A stretch of 64,000 bases of DNA, taken from positions 1,573,001 to 1,637,000 of the forward strand of contig NZ_CP017042.1 in the NCBI RefSeq assembly GCF_001717585.1, in the 5' to 3' direction. A model generated the notes under the pieces. That model had not been told where the DNA came from. It was given only the letters and a program-made list of their open reading frames with translations, and did not search any database. Within the stretch, counting starts at the first letter, position 1. The number at the start of each line of letters is the position of its first letter. Positions 42,487-51,018 of the stretch are shown here, piece after piece. Source of the DNA: Selenomonas sp. oral taxon 920 (GTDB lineage Bacteria; Bacillota; Negativicutes; Selenomonadales; Selenomonadaceae). A program made the position numbers and the translations under genes.

Positions 42487-44142
42487 CTAGAGTGTGACAT
42501 CCTTACTGCCCGAGACCTTGAAGAAGGTCACCATCGCAGCGATTGTCGTCAGCGTGAGAATGGTCGAGAGCGCCGCCGCAGTGCCGTAGCTCGCACGGAT
42601 GACCTCCGTGTAGATCGCGACCGACATCGTCTTCGTCGCCCCTGTGAAGAGAATGACTGAGGAACTGAGTTCGTTGATCGCCGTGATCCACGAGAGGATC
42701 GCCCCGCTCATGACACCGGGCAGCATCATGATCGCCGTCACCTTAAAGAACGTTTTGAGCGGCGAGGCACCGAGGCTGATAGATGCCTCCTCAATGCTCG
42801 GGCTGATCTGATAGAGGATCGCGGAACTTGAGCGCAGTGTATAGGGCAAACGCCTTATAACGAGTGAGATGATGATGATGAGCGCTGTCCCTGAGAGCAG
42901 GATCGGCTCCTCATTGAACGCGAGCAGCAGCGTGATACCAAGAACAGAGCCCGGGATGATGTACGGGAACATCGTGAGTGTGTCGATAATGTCCGTGAGC
43001 ATGCTCTTGCGCCGCGTCGTAAGGTATGCGACCGTCATGCCGAGGAATACGATGGCAAGAATCGCCGCCGTGCTGTAGAGGTAGGTGTTCGAAATCGCTG
43101 TGCCGAGGCTGCTGAAGATCGTTGTATAGCTGTCGAGCGAGTAGCCGCCTGTAAAGACTGCACCGCGCGTTTCAAGAAACGAGGTGTAGATCACAACCAG
43201 CTGCGGAATCATCGACAGTGCAACGAGCAGATAGATCAGGACGTGCACGGTGACATTTCCCGCGCCCTTCATCTCCTTTACCTCGATGGGACGGAGGGAG
43301 CTCATCGTAAAGGACTTGCGGCTCACAACGTATTTTTGCAGGAGGAAGATCGTCGACGTGATGACAACCATGATCGCCGCCATTGCCGCCGCGAAATTCG
43401 CCTGATCGCCGACCTCGTTGATGAACTCCGAGTAGATCATGACCGGCATGACGTTGAATCCCTCGCCGATCAGCATCGGCGTACCGAAGTCCGCCATTGC
43501 GTTCATAAAGACCATGAGTGCGCCCGCGAGAATCGTCGGCGTGATGAGCGGCACAATAACCGTCACCACCTTGCGGATGCCGCTGCACCCGAGGCTCTCC
43601 GCCGCCTCGATGAGCGCGGAATCGATGTTCTTCATTGCACCTGCTGCGTAGAGGTAGATGAACGGGTAGAGCTTCAGGGTCAGAACGAGCAGGATGCCCG
43701 AAAATCCGTAAATCGACGGGAACTCGTACTGAAACGCATCCTGCAGCCACTGCGTCAAAATGCCGCTGCGCCCGCCGATGAGGATCCACGAGTACGCGCC
43801 GATGAACGGCGGCGAGAGCAGGGAGATGATGATGCAGATCTCAAGCGCACTCTTGAAACGGATACGGTAGAGCGTCATAAAGTACGCGAGTGCCGTGCCG
43901 ATCACAATCGCGAGTACCGTCACGCACGCCGTCACGCTGAAGCTGTTGATCATCGACTGATAGTAGTATTTCCGCTCAAAGAAATGAGAGAAATGTGCGA
44001 GCGTAAACTCTCCCGTCACCGCGTCTTGGAACGCTGATGCAAAGAGCGAGAAGAGCGGATAGATGAGGAACAGGCTGAATACCGCGATGGAGAGCAGCGT
44101 AATCCCGGTCCAGAAATCCCAACGGAGATTGAGCTTATTCAT
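42487..44142 (-). CDS. ABC transporter permease, fused double-length (FbpB-type)
   Basis: 551 residues with about twelve membrane helices in two homologous halves, each with an EAA-type loop: SLGCSGIRKVVTVIVPLITP in the first half and SLGASPLKTFFKVTAIMMLP in the second. This fused layout is typical of ferric and 2-aminoethylphosphonate-type importers. The start at 44142 overlaps the end of the ATPase gene by a few bases (TATGAATAA junction). Confidence 0.92.
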   Translation of the reverse strand: MNKLNLRWDFWTGITLLSIAVFSLFLIYPLFSLFASAFQDAVTGEFTLAHFSHFFERKYYYQSMINSFSVTACVTVLAIVIGTALAYFMTLYRIRFKSALEICIIISLLSPPFIGAYSWILIGGRSGILTQWLQDAFQYEFPSIYGFSGILLVLTLKLYPFIYLYAAGAMKNIDSALIEAAESLGCSGIRKVVTVIVPLITPTILAGALMVFMNAMADFGTPMLIGEGFNVMPVMIYSEFINEVGDQANFAAAMAAIMVVITSTIFLLQKYVVSRKSFTMSSLRPIEVKEMKGAGNVTVHVLIYLLVALSMIPQLVVIYTSFLETRGAVFTGGYSLDSYTTIFSSLGTAISNTYLYSTAAILAIVFLGMTVAYLTTRRKSMLTDIIDTLTMFPYIIPGSVLGITLLLAFNEEPILLSGTALIIIISLVIRRLPYTLRSSSAILYQISPSIEEASISLGASPLKTFFKVTAIMMLPGVMSGAILSWITAINELSSSVILFTGATKTMSVAIYTEVIRASYGTAAALSTILTLTTIAAMVTFFKVSGSKDVTL

Positions 44143-45253
44143 AGCGCACCACATCCTTCAGGATATTGCGCGAACCGTCCGCCGTAAAGATATTGACCTT
44201 TCGTGCATTCGGACGCAGGTGCACTGTGTCCCCCACCTCGAGCTGCTGCGTCGCATGACCGAGATCCTGCGAGAACTCGAGCGATGCCTGATGCGGCAGA
44301 ATCATCTCATCGTCAAAGTCCAGACTGTAGTTGATGTACTTGCCGAGGAAGACCTTCGTCTTCACCTTGCACGGCAGACCGTCGTCTTGGATCGAGAGCT
44401 CCTCGGGACGCACGGAGATCACGACATCCATGCCGTCCTCTGCTTCTTCACCGAGATTCGACATTGGCATTTCATGACCGCTCCGGAAGATGACACTCAT
44501 CTCTGTCCCCGACTTTTTCACACGTCCGTGGAACAGGTTGGAGTGCCCGATAAAGGTCGAAACAAAGATGTTCCACGGACGCTCATAGATTGTCTGCGGC
44601 TGTGCCGTCTGCTGAATCTCGCCCTTATTCATGACGGCAATGCGGTCAGAGATCGAGAGTGCCTCCTCCTGATCGTGCGTGACATAGACCGTCGTGATGC
44701 CGACCTTTTTCTGCACCTCACGGATCGCGGAGCGCATCTCAATGCGCAGCTTCGCGTCGAGGTTCGAGAGCGGCTCGTCCATGAGCAGCACGCTCGGATG
44801 AATAACGATCGCACGCGCGAGTGCCACGCGCTGCTGCTGTCCGCCCGAGAGGCGTTCCGGCAGACGATCCTGATAGTCCGCGATCTGCACGACATCGAGG
44901 ATGCGGTCGACCTTCTCCTTCATCTCCGCCTTTGGCACATTGCGCAGCTTCAGCCCGTACTCCACATTCTGCCGCACCGTCAGATGCGGGAAGATCGCGT
45001 AGCTCTGGAACACCATGCCGATGTTCCGCTTGTGCGCGGGAATGTCGTTGATCCGCTGCTCATTGAAGAGGATATCCCCGCCCTCAATGCTGTTGAACCC
45101 TGCGATCATGCGCAGGAGCGTTGTCTTGCCGCAGCCTGAAGGACCGAGCAGGGTAAAGAACTCTCCGTTGTGGATGTGTTCCGTAATCCCCGGAATGATC
45201 GTGAGATCGCCGTATCGTTTCACGGCGTTCTCAATGTGAATCGCTACACTCAT
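44135..45253 (-). CDS. ABC transporter ATP-binding protein (FbpC-type)
   Basis: 372 residues. Walker A LLGPSGCGKTTLLRMIAGF, Q loop MVFQSYAIFPHLTVRQNV, signature RLSGGQQQRVALARAI, Walker B VLLMDEPLSNLDA, H loop YVTHDQEEALSISDRI, and a C-terminal TOBE domain (VSVRPEELSIQDD, GDTVHLRPNARKVNIF). Start at 45253 follows GGAGGGGAAAAT. First gene of the operon. The substrate could be ferric iron or a phosphorylated sugar; the neighbouring YesMN-type pair makes a sugar phosphate attractive but unproven. Confidence 0.93.
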   Translation of the reverse strand: MSVAIHIENAVKRYGDLTIIPGITEHIHNGEFFTLLGPSGCGKTTLLRMIAGFNSIEGGDILFNEQRINDIPAHKRNIGMVFQSYAIFPHLTVRQNVEYGLKLRNVPKAEMKEKVDRILDVVQIADYQDRLPERLSGGQQQRVALARAIVIHPSVLLMDEPLSNLDAKLRIEMRSAIREVQKKVGITTVYVTHDQEEALSISDRIAVMNKGEIQQTAQPQTIYERPWNIFVSTFIGHSNLFHGRVKKSGTEMSVIFRSGHEMPMSNLGEEAEDGMDVVISVRPEELSIQDDGLPCKVKTKVFLGKYINYSLDFDDEMILPHQASLEFSQDLGHATQQLEVGDTVHLRPNARKVNIFTADGSRNILKDVVRYE

Positions 45254-45405
45254 ATTTTCCCCTCCAAATTTATTGATTTCCAGCAGTATCGAATCCTTTC
45301 GCTCTCTATTCGTCTGATTATTTATAGTATACAAAAAGAATAAGCAAAAGAATATCCACAAATCTGTAAAATTATCCGAAAAACTGAACTGTGGAGGAAA
45401 TAAAA

Positions 45406-45445
45406 AGACTGTTGTACGAAACATTTCAGGTTCATACAACAGTCT
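45406..45445 (-). terminator. Terminator after PLP enzyme gene
   Basis: AGACTGTTGTA/TACAACAGTCT perfect 11-bp stem with an 18-base loop, followed on the minus strand by TTTTTATTTCC. Confidence 0.78.
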
Positions 45446-45474
45446 CAGTCTTTCGTTGCTCTAAGCACCCCATA

Positions 45475-46707
45475 TCACAGGATTGCTTCTGCCGCCGCCA
45501 TCACGCCGAGTGCCGCGTGCTCGAACGTCAGCCCGCCCTGCAGGTAGATACAATATGGTTCGCGCATCGGACCGTCCGCGCTCAGCTCGATCGACGCGCC
45601 CTGCACGAACGTCCCCGCTGCCATGATGATCTGGTCGGCATACCCAGGCATATCCCACGGCTCGGGCGCGGCGAACGCATCCACGGGCGACATCGCCTGT
45701 ATCGCGCGTGCGAACGCCTTCATGCGCTCCGCATCCCCAAGCACGATTGCCTGTATGATATCGCTGCGCACATCTGTAAAACGCGGGAATGTATGACATC
45801 CCAGCCCTTCGAAGATGCCTGCGGCGAACACCGCTCCCTTGAGTGCCTGTGCCACGACGTGCGGCGCAAGGAAAAGCCCCTGAAAGAGCAGACGGTTCGA
45901 TACGAGGCTCGCGCCGAGCTCGTCCCCCATCCCCGGTGCGGTCAGGCGATAGGAGGCCATCTCCACGAGGTCGCTGCGTCCCGCGATGTAGCCGCCCGTC
46001 GGTGCAAGCCCGCCGCCGGGATTCTTAATGAGCGAGCCCGCCATGATGTCGACCGTAGGGATTTCCGTCGGCTCAACGACACCGACGAACTCTCCATAGC
46101 AATTGTCGACAAATACAATGCAGTTTGGATTCGCTGCCTTGATGCGAGCGCTGACCGTACGGATATCCTCAATCGTGAGCGGTTCACGCGTACTGTACCC
46201 GCGCGAACGCTGAACGAGCGCAACCCTTGTCCGTGCCGTCACAATGCGGTCGATACCTGCCAAATCAACGTGTCCGTCCTGCATGGGCAGCTCATCGTAG
46301 CCCACGCCGAACTCCTTCAGAGATCCGATACTCTCATGCGCCCAGCCGATCACGGTCTGCATTGTGTCGTAGGGTGCGCCCGTGATGGAAACGAGCTGAT
46401 CGCCGGGGCGCAGGATGCCGAACAGTACCGTCGCAAGCGCGTGCGTCCCTGAAACGAACTGCGTCCGCACAAGCGCTCGTTCCGTACCAAAAACGCGCGC
46501 ATAGAGCTCGTCCAGCTTCTCACGCCCGAGATCGCTGTATGCATAGCCCGCACTCACGCCAAAATGTGCATCGGAGACGCGGCACGTCCGCATGGCATCA
46601 AGCACCTTCCGCGTATTGAACTCCGCCGTCTCGTCCATGCGTGCAAACGCTGCGCGTGCCCGCTCAATAACATCAGCGCGCAGTGCGCCTAACCCGTCTC
46701 TCTGCAA
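45475..46707 (-). CDS. Methionine gamma-lyase-family PLP protein (YnbB/aluminium-resistance family)
   Basis: PLP-dependent enzyme of the Cys/Met metabolism fold, 410 residues. FVSGTHALATVLFGIL holds the cofactor phosphate region; the PLP Lys is in AGSLIKNPGGGLAPTGGY; FVDNCYGEFV carries the Asp that pairs with the pyridine nitrogen. The family is annotated from old aluminium-resistance work; its true substrate is uncertain. The start is TTG at 46707 after GGGAGGAAACA. Downstream end of a run starting at cheR or pyrF. Confidence 0.92.
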   Translation of the reverse strand: MQRDGLGALRADVIERARAAFARMDETAEFNTRKVLDAMRTCRVSDAHFGVSAGYAYSDLGREKLDELYARVFGTERALVRTQFVSGTHALATVLFGILRPGDQLVSITGAPYDTMQTVIGWAHESIGSLKEFGVGYDELPMQDGHVDLAGIDRIVTARTRVALVQRSRGYSTREPLTIEDIRTVSARIKAANPNCIVFVDNCYGEFVGVVEPTEIPTVDIMAGSLIKNPGGGLAPTGGYIAGRSDLVEMASYRLTAPGMGDELGASLVSNRLLFQGLFLAPHVVAQALKGAVFAAGIFEGLGCHTFPRFTDVRSDIIQAIVLGDAERMKAFARAIQAMSPVDAFAAPEPWDMPGYADQIIMAAGTFVQGASIELSADGPMREPYCIYLQGGLTFEHAALGVMAAAEAIL

Positions 46708-46722
46708 TGTTTCCTCCCATTC

Positions 46723-47415
46723 CTACCCGTTCTTTTCCAACTCCGACTGCTCACGCGCCGTGCGCAGATAGGGCACGAGATGCAGTTTCAGCCGCTGCTC
46801 CAGTTCCTCAAGATCCGCCGCGTCAAACGAGTAACTCACATACGGCATATGGTTCACATGATACTCACCGAAGAACTCATTCCGATAGCAGTTGTAATAG
46901 ATGCCGACATCGTTGCCCTGCGCAAAGTCCACATAGTCAATGATGAGAAAGGAGCCGTTCGTCAGCTGTGCCGGCTCAGACGGACGGACAAAGAGTTCGA
47001 AGCCCTCAAGCTCCTCAGGAAGTGCAGTGCCATACGTCCATGTCTCGATGCTCTCCCGCACAGGCAACAGCTCTTGTGTTGCCAGAGCATCCGCATGCAG
47101 CTCTGCCATCACACGCGGCAGTGCACGCTGAATCTCCCTGCCAAACATTGCCAAATCTCCATAGATGAACGACGGCAGGGCAAAGCTCACCACGCCGATC
47201 TCGGCGCGCAGCTTGTATGAGGCCGTGGCTGCATCGTAGAAGCCGACAACAGCACGGTGCTCCGCCGCATGATCGTAGCGAAAGAACTCATACTGTGCCT
47301 CACGCGGCTTCCGCGCTTTCGATAGGACGAAGCCCTCAATCTCTGCGGGGAGCTCATCGAGCACAGACCACTCCGCAAGTACCGCGTCAACTTTCTCCGT
47401 GAATTCCTCTGCCAT
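46723..47415 (-). CDS. Conserved hypothetical protein, 230 aa
   Basis: Cytosolic and acidic with no signal or membrane segment. I do not recognise the family. It has mixed alpha/beta character, with aromatic-rich strands in the second half (GIYYNCYRNEFFGEYHVNHMPYVSYSF). ATG follows AGAGGATTCTGCA. It lies between pyrE (13-base gap) and the PLP enzyme (16-base gap) and is clearly in their operon, but shows no pyrimidine-enzyme motif. Confidence 0.75.
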   Translation of the reverse strand: MAEEFTEKVDAVLAEWSVLDELPAEIEGFVLSKARKPREAQYEFFRYDHAAEHRAVVGFYDAATASYKLRAEIGVVSFALPSFIYGDLAMFGREIQRALPRVMAELHADALATQELLPVRESIETWTYGTALPEELEGFELFVRPSEPAQLTNGSFLIIDYVDFAQGNDVGIYYNCYRNEFFGEYHVNHMPYVSYSFDAADLEELEQRLKLHLVPYLRTAREQSELEKNG

Positions 47416-47427
47416 TGCAGAATCCTC

Positions 47428-48003
47428 TTACTTGCCCGTACGCCCGCGCTTCGTCATCGGAACGCCCTTCGCACAGAGCGGGCAGTTCTCGGGAGCATAG
47501 GTCTCCACATCCATCGTAAGAAGTGCCGCAGCGGGCACATCACCGAAATTCGCCTTGCCGCCGCTGCGGTCAACAAGCATGGAGACCGCGACGGGAACAG
47601 CACCCGCCGCCTTGACCACCTCAATGACCTCCTTGATCGAGCCGCCCGTTGTCACAATGTCCTCGACGATGAGAACGCGCTCGCCCTCGCGCAGCGAGAA
47701 GCCGCGCCGAAACGTCATCTTCCCGTCCACGCGCTCCGTGAAGATCGCGCGCGTCCCGAGCGACTTGCCTGTTTCATGCGCGAGCAGGATGCCGCCCGTC
47801 ACGGGGCCGACCACCGTCTCAATCTGTGCATCCTTGAACTTCTCCGCCATTGCAGCGCAGAGCTGCGCCGTGTAGGCGGGATGCTGGAGTACATTGAACT
47901 TCTCGACGTAGTGCGGGCTGTGCAGGCCCGAGGTCAGCAAGAAATGCCCATCCATAATCGCACCCGTCTCAACAAGCAGTGCGCGTACTTCTTCCTGCGT
48001 CAT
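47428..48003 (-). CDS. pyrE: Orotate phosphoribosyltransferase
   Basis: Adds PRPP to orotate in UMP synthesis. 191 residues. FLLTSGLHSPHYVEKFNVL near the N-terminus and the PRPP loop VLIVEDIVTTGGSIKEVIEV are diagnostic. The C-terminus ENCPLCAKGVPMTKRGRTGK holds a CxxC typical of the longer Firmicute/archaeal-type PyrE. It overlaps pyrF as ATGA. Confidence 0.96.
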   Translation of the reverse strand: MTQEEVRALLVETGAIMDGHFLLTSGLHSPHYVEKFNVLQHPAYTAQLCAAMAEKFKDAQIETVVGPVTGGILLAHETGKSLGTRAIFTERVDGKMTFRRGFSLREGERVLIVEDIVTTGGSIKEVIEVVKAAGAVPVAVSMLVDRSGGKANFGDVPAAALLTMDVETYAPENCPLCAKGVPMTKRGRTGK

Positions 48004-48716
48004 GATACAGCCTCCATCTCCTTCAATATCCCCTCTGCTGCCGCGTGCGGATTCTCTGACGCATAGATCGCACGTCCGACCACGATCTGCGATGCACCTG
48101 CACGTATTGCCCCTGCCGGTGTCATGACGCGCCTCTGATCGTCATGTGAAACGCCTGCGGGACGAATGCCCGGCGTCACGATAAGAAAATCCTCACCACA
48201 AGCGCGGCGAATCTCTGCCGTCTCGGCAGGAGAAGCAACCACGCCGTCCAGCCCTGCCTCCTGAGCAAGCTTTGCGCGGCGCAGTACTGCGTCGGCAATC
48301 GTCCCCGTGTGTCCAAGCCCAGCCCAGTCCTCTGCATCCATACTCGTGAGCACAGTCACACCGATCAGTTTTGGACAGGGAATGCCCGCCTGATCCGCCG
48401 CATGATGCAGAGCTTCGCTTGCTGTCTGCATCATACGCAGACCGCCCGCCGTATGGACGTTCAGAATGTCGGGACGGAGACGCAGCAGTGAGCACAGCCC
48501 GTTGCCAACCGTATTGGGGATATCATGCAGCTTCAGGTCGAGGAATACTTTTTTCTCCCGCTCCTTCAGCCATGCGACGATATCTCCGCCGAGTGCATAG
48601 AAGAGCTCCATGCCCACCTTGTAATAGCTGACACTGTCCCCCAGACACACAACAAGCTGCTCCACCTGTCCCCGTGTCGGCACATCGAGCGCCGCAATGA
48701 GTCGTTCATCTGCCAT
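48000..48716 (-). CDS. pyrF: Orotidine 5'-phosphate decarboxylase
   Basis: Final step to UMP. 238 residues, TIM barrel. ERLIAALDVPTRGQVEQLV at the start; the catalytic cluster is FLDLKLHDIPNTV (D-x-K-x-x-D); the C-terminal phosphate loop is VTPGIRPAGVSHDDQRRV. It overlaps the 3' end of the PaaK-like gene by 11 bases and pyrE by four. Confidence 0.97.
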   Translation of the reverse strand: MADERLIAALDVPTRGQVEQLVVCLGDSVSYYKVGMELFYALGGDIVAWLKEREKKVFLDLKLHDIPNTVGNGLCSLLRLRPDILNVHTAGGLRMMQTASEALHHAADQAGIPCPKLIGVTVLTSMDAEDWAGLGHTGTIADAVLRRAKLAQEAGLDGVVASPAETAEIRRACGEDFLIVTPGIRPAGVSHDDQRRVMTPAGAIRAGASQIVVGRAIYASENPHAAAEGILKEMEAVS

Positions 48717-49635
48717 GTTGTTTCTCCTCTATGACACGCAGCCGCACATCTCCACATCCGCATTTTTCCCGCACGATACGCGCCGAAATCCCCGTACGAT
48801 ACCGCAGGATGGGCATCGCCTCCGCCGTGATCGTCGAGAGGACGAGCTGTCCGCACGCACCATCCGCGTGCGAGCTTCGCCCTGTATCGTCCACGACCTC
48901 GGCGAAGAACAGCCGCTCCTCGAGATGGATACCTGCGCCCACAGAACAAGTGACTCCGACGAGAGCACCCATCTGCACCGGCGCAAATAGATGCGCACGG
49001 CGCACAGCCACGTGTTCCGCCATCTCCCGTACAAACGTCTGCGGCGCAGGATGATTTCCAACCGTAATCAGTCGATTGACACACAGGTTGCCCATCACAT
49101 CTGCCAGCGCAGGAAGATCATGCTCCCATGCAATGATGGTATCCGGCACTGCCGCATGCAGGAGGTGCGCCGCAGTCTCTGCCATACACGGCAGAACTGC
49201 CGCACCGATCCCATCCAGTGCATACTGCAGGTCGAGCGTCCGACTGTCCGTAAAATCTCCCGCGAGGAGCACGGTGCTCGCACGATTTACCCCACATGCG
49301 GCAAGCATATCTGCCGCAGACTGCACCTGCCGCGCCACATCGCCCTGTGTGTAGCAGTGAATCTTGCCCTGTTCCGCTCCATCATGCAGAACACTCATGC
49401 GCAGAATGGATGAGAGCGGCAGCGTGAGCATGAAAAAAGGGGCATCTGCCCCCTCTTCCTCCGCGCTCTCCCAAAACGGCAAACGTGCCATATCCGCAAA
49501 TGATGCAACAGATGCGGCACGAATGCCTGCGCGTTCAAATGCCGTGCGGTAGAACGCCGTCTTCTCCTCTGCCCATTTGAGCTGTCGGAGCAGCAGCGAG
49601 AGCCGCCCCTCCTCCGTGAGCACCGTCCCCGTCAT
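48706..49635 (-). CDS. Degenerate phenylacetate-CoA-ligase-like protein (PaaK-like)
   Basis: 309 residues against about 430 for PaaK. The N-terminal helix LLLRQLKWAEEKTAFYRTAFERAGI and FADMARLPF are PaaK-like, as are the late LRYRTGISARIV and CGCGDVRLRV. Two key elements are altered: the P-loop SSGTTG is replaced by LHDGAEQGK, and the adenylate-binding RYRTGD has Ile for Asp. The C-terminal subdomain is largely missing. It overlaps cheR by ATGA and pyrF by 11 bases. Catalysis of acyl-CoA formation seems doubtful; a binding or regulatory role is possible. Confidence 0.72.
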   Translation of the reverse strand: MTGTVLTEEGRLSLLLRQLKWAEEKTAFYRTAFERAGIRAASVASFADMARLPFWESAEEEGADAPFFMLTLPLSSILRMSVLHDGAEQGKIHCYTQGDVARQVQSAADMLAACGVNRASTVLLAGDFTDSRTLDLQYALDGIGAAVLPCMAETAAHLLHAAVPDTIIAWEHDLPALADVMGNLCVNRLITVGNHPAPQTFVREMAEHVAVRRAHLFAPVQMGALVGVTCSVGAGIHLEERLFFAEVVDDTGRSSHADGACGQLVLSTITAEAMPILRYRTGISARIVREKCGCGDVRLRVIEEKQHGR

Positions 49636-50420
49636 GACTCGAGCGGCCGCTGATAGAAGAACGGCTGGAAGCTCGTATAGCCCATCTTGCGGAAGTTCAG
49701 AATCGACTCCGTCGCGCCGACGAAGAGAATACCGCCGGGCTTCAGTGCCTCGAAGAAATGCCGATAGAGCTGATCCTTCGCCTCATCCGTAAAGTAGATG
49801 ACAACATTGCGGCACAGGATCAGATCAAATCCCGTCTCGAACTTGTCCTGCAGGAGATTGTGCCGCTTGAACTCGATCATATTCTTGATTTCCTGCTTCA
49901 CGGCAAAATGATCATTGTCCTCGTCAAAGTACTTGCGGCGTCGCTCCGGTGACATACTCTTGATCTCATCTGCCGTGTAGACACCGCGCTTCGCCTTTGC
50001 CAGAATCTCAACGTCGAGATCGGAGGCGAGAATGCGGTGACGCGTCCCGGGCGTCATCTCCTTCATGATGATCGCGAGTGAATACGGCTCCGCGCCGATC
50101 GAACAGCCCGCACTCCAGATATTGAGCTTTGAGGAACGCGTCAGGAGATCTGGAATGACATCCGTCTCGAGTTTGCTGAACTTCTCCGGCGTACGGAAGA
50201 ACTCCGACACGTTGATCGTCAGATACTCGATGAACGCAGCAAAGTCGTCCTTGTTTTCACAGACATGATCGAAATACTCGACGCAGCCCTTATAGCCCGC
50301 ACGCGTAATCAGATTGTTGATCCGACGCTTCATCTGCGGCTCTTTGTAGAGATCGAGATCAATCTCCGTCTTTGCCTTCAGCTTCTGCTTAAACTGCTCC
50401 CAGTCGCGATCTTCCGACAT
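49632..50420 (-). CDS. cheR: Chemotaxis protein methyltransferase CheR
   Basis: SAM-dependent glutamate methyltransferase of chemoreceptors, 262 residues. N-terminal helical domain (MSEDRDWEQFKQKLKAKTEI), then the Rossmann domain with SAM motif NIWSAGCSIGAEPYSLAI, DLDVEILAKAKRGVY, and FDLILCRNVVIYFTDEAK. Start at 50420 follows GGAGGGTACTAT. It stands outside any che cluster here and is fused translationally to a PaaK-like gene. Confidence 0.95.
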   Translation of the reverse strand: MSEDRDWEQFKQKLKAKTEIDLDLYKEPQMKRRINNLITRAGYKGCVEYFDHVCENKDDFAAFIEYLTINVSEFFRTPEKFSKLETDVIPDLLTRSSKLNIWSAGCSIGAEPYSLAIIMKEMTPGTRHRILASDLDVEILAKAKRGVYTADEIKSMSPERRRKYFDEDNDHFAVKQEIKNMIEFKRHNLLQDKFETGFDLILCRNVVIYFTDEAKDQLYRHFFEALKPGGILFVGATESILNFRKMGYTSFQPFFYQRPLES

Positions 50421-50458
50421 ATAGTACCCTCCGCTCACATATCCCTACATCTTCAATC

Positions 50459-50905
50459 TTACTGGATCGTAAAGACACGGCAAGACTTCTTTACCTCAAG
50501 TTTTGGCAGGATCACATGGAGAATCCCCGCCTCATAAGACACAGACACTTCCGTCTCATCCACGTCATCAATGAGGAAGGAGCGCTCGAATACGCCCGCC
50601 TTGCGCTCATGACAGAGGTATTTTGCCTCAGGCTCCTCCGGCACAACGCGCTCCGCCTTGATTCTCAGACGACCATCCTCGTTGTAGGAAACCTCAATCG
50701 CCTCCTTCGTGAATCCAGGCAGCTCCGCAAACAACTCGTAGCAATTCTCGCAATCGATCACATCGACACGAAACGGAAAGAGCATCCCGCCCACCTTATC
50801 GAATGGGTTAAACGAATGTTCCATCACGGTCTCAAGAGCCTTTCCCAGCATCTCCTGCCCCTTCTCGGCATTCTCTCTCAGATTGAACGGCAATGGACGA
50901 AACAT
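50459..50905 (-). CDS. Small heat shock protein Hsp20
   Basis: Alpha-crystallin-type holdase chaperone, 148 residues. The alpha-crystallin domain starts near residue 46 (PFRVDVIDCENCYELFAELPGF) and ends with SYEAGILHVILPKLE, the conserved GxLxxxxPK motif; the short C-terminal tail lacks a clear IxI. Start at 50905 follows GGAGGTGG. Own promoter at 50944-50972; no CIRCE element was seen. Confidence 0.92.
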   Translation of the reverse strand: MFRPLPFNLRENAEKGQEMLGKALETVMEHSFNPFDKVGGMLFPFRVDVIDCENCYELFAELPGFTKEAIEVSYNEDGRLRIKAERVVPEEPEAKYLCHERKAGVFERSFLIDDVDETEVSVSYEAGILHVILPKLEVKKSCRVFTIQ

Positions 50906-50943
50906 AGCGACCACCTCCAACATTGACTATGATCTATAGTTTT

Positions 50944-50972
50944 ATTATAGCAATAAAGGACATTCTTTTCAA
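50944..50972 (-). promoter_or_regulatory. Promoter of hsp20
   Basis: On the minus strand: -35 TTGAAA at 50972-50967, a 17-base spacer, -10 TATAAT at 50949-50944. Confidence 0.8.
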
Positions 50973-50986
50973 TATGCGTACAGAAA

Positions 50987-51010
50987 AGGGCGGTGCATAA
51001 ACGCCGCCCT
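50987..51010 (-). terminator. Terminator after proS
   Basis: AGGGCGG/CCGCCCT stem with a 10-base loop (inner pairs possible) and TTTTC on the minus strand. It ends the long rpsB/pyrH-to-proS run. Confidence 0.78.
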
Positions 51011-51018
51011 GAAAGGCC

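Noticed and set aside
50900-51010. CIRCE (HrcA) element before hsp20
   Set aside because: No TTAGCACTC-N9-GAGTGCTAA-like repeat is present; the only hairpin is the proS terminator.
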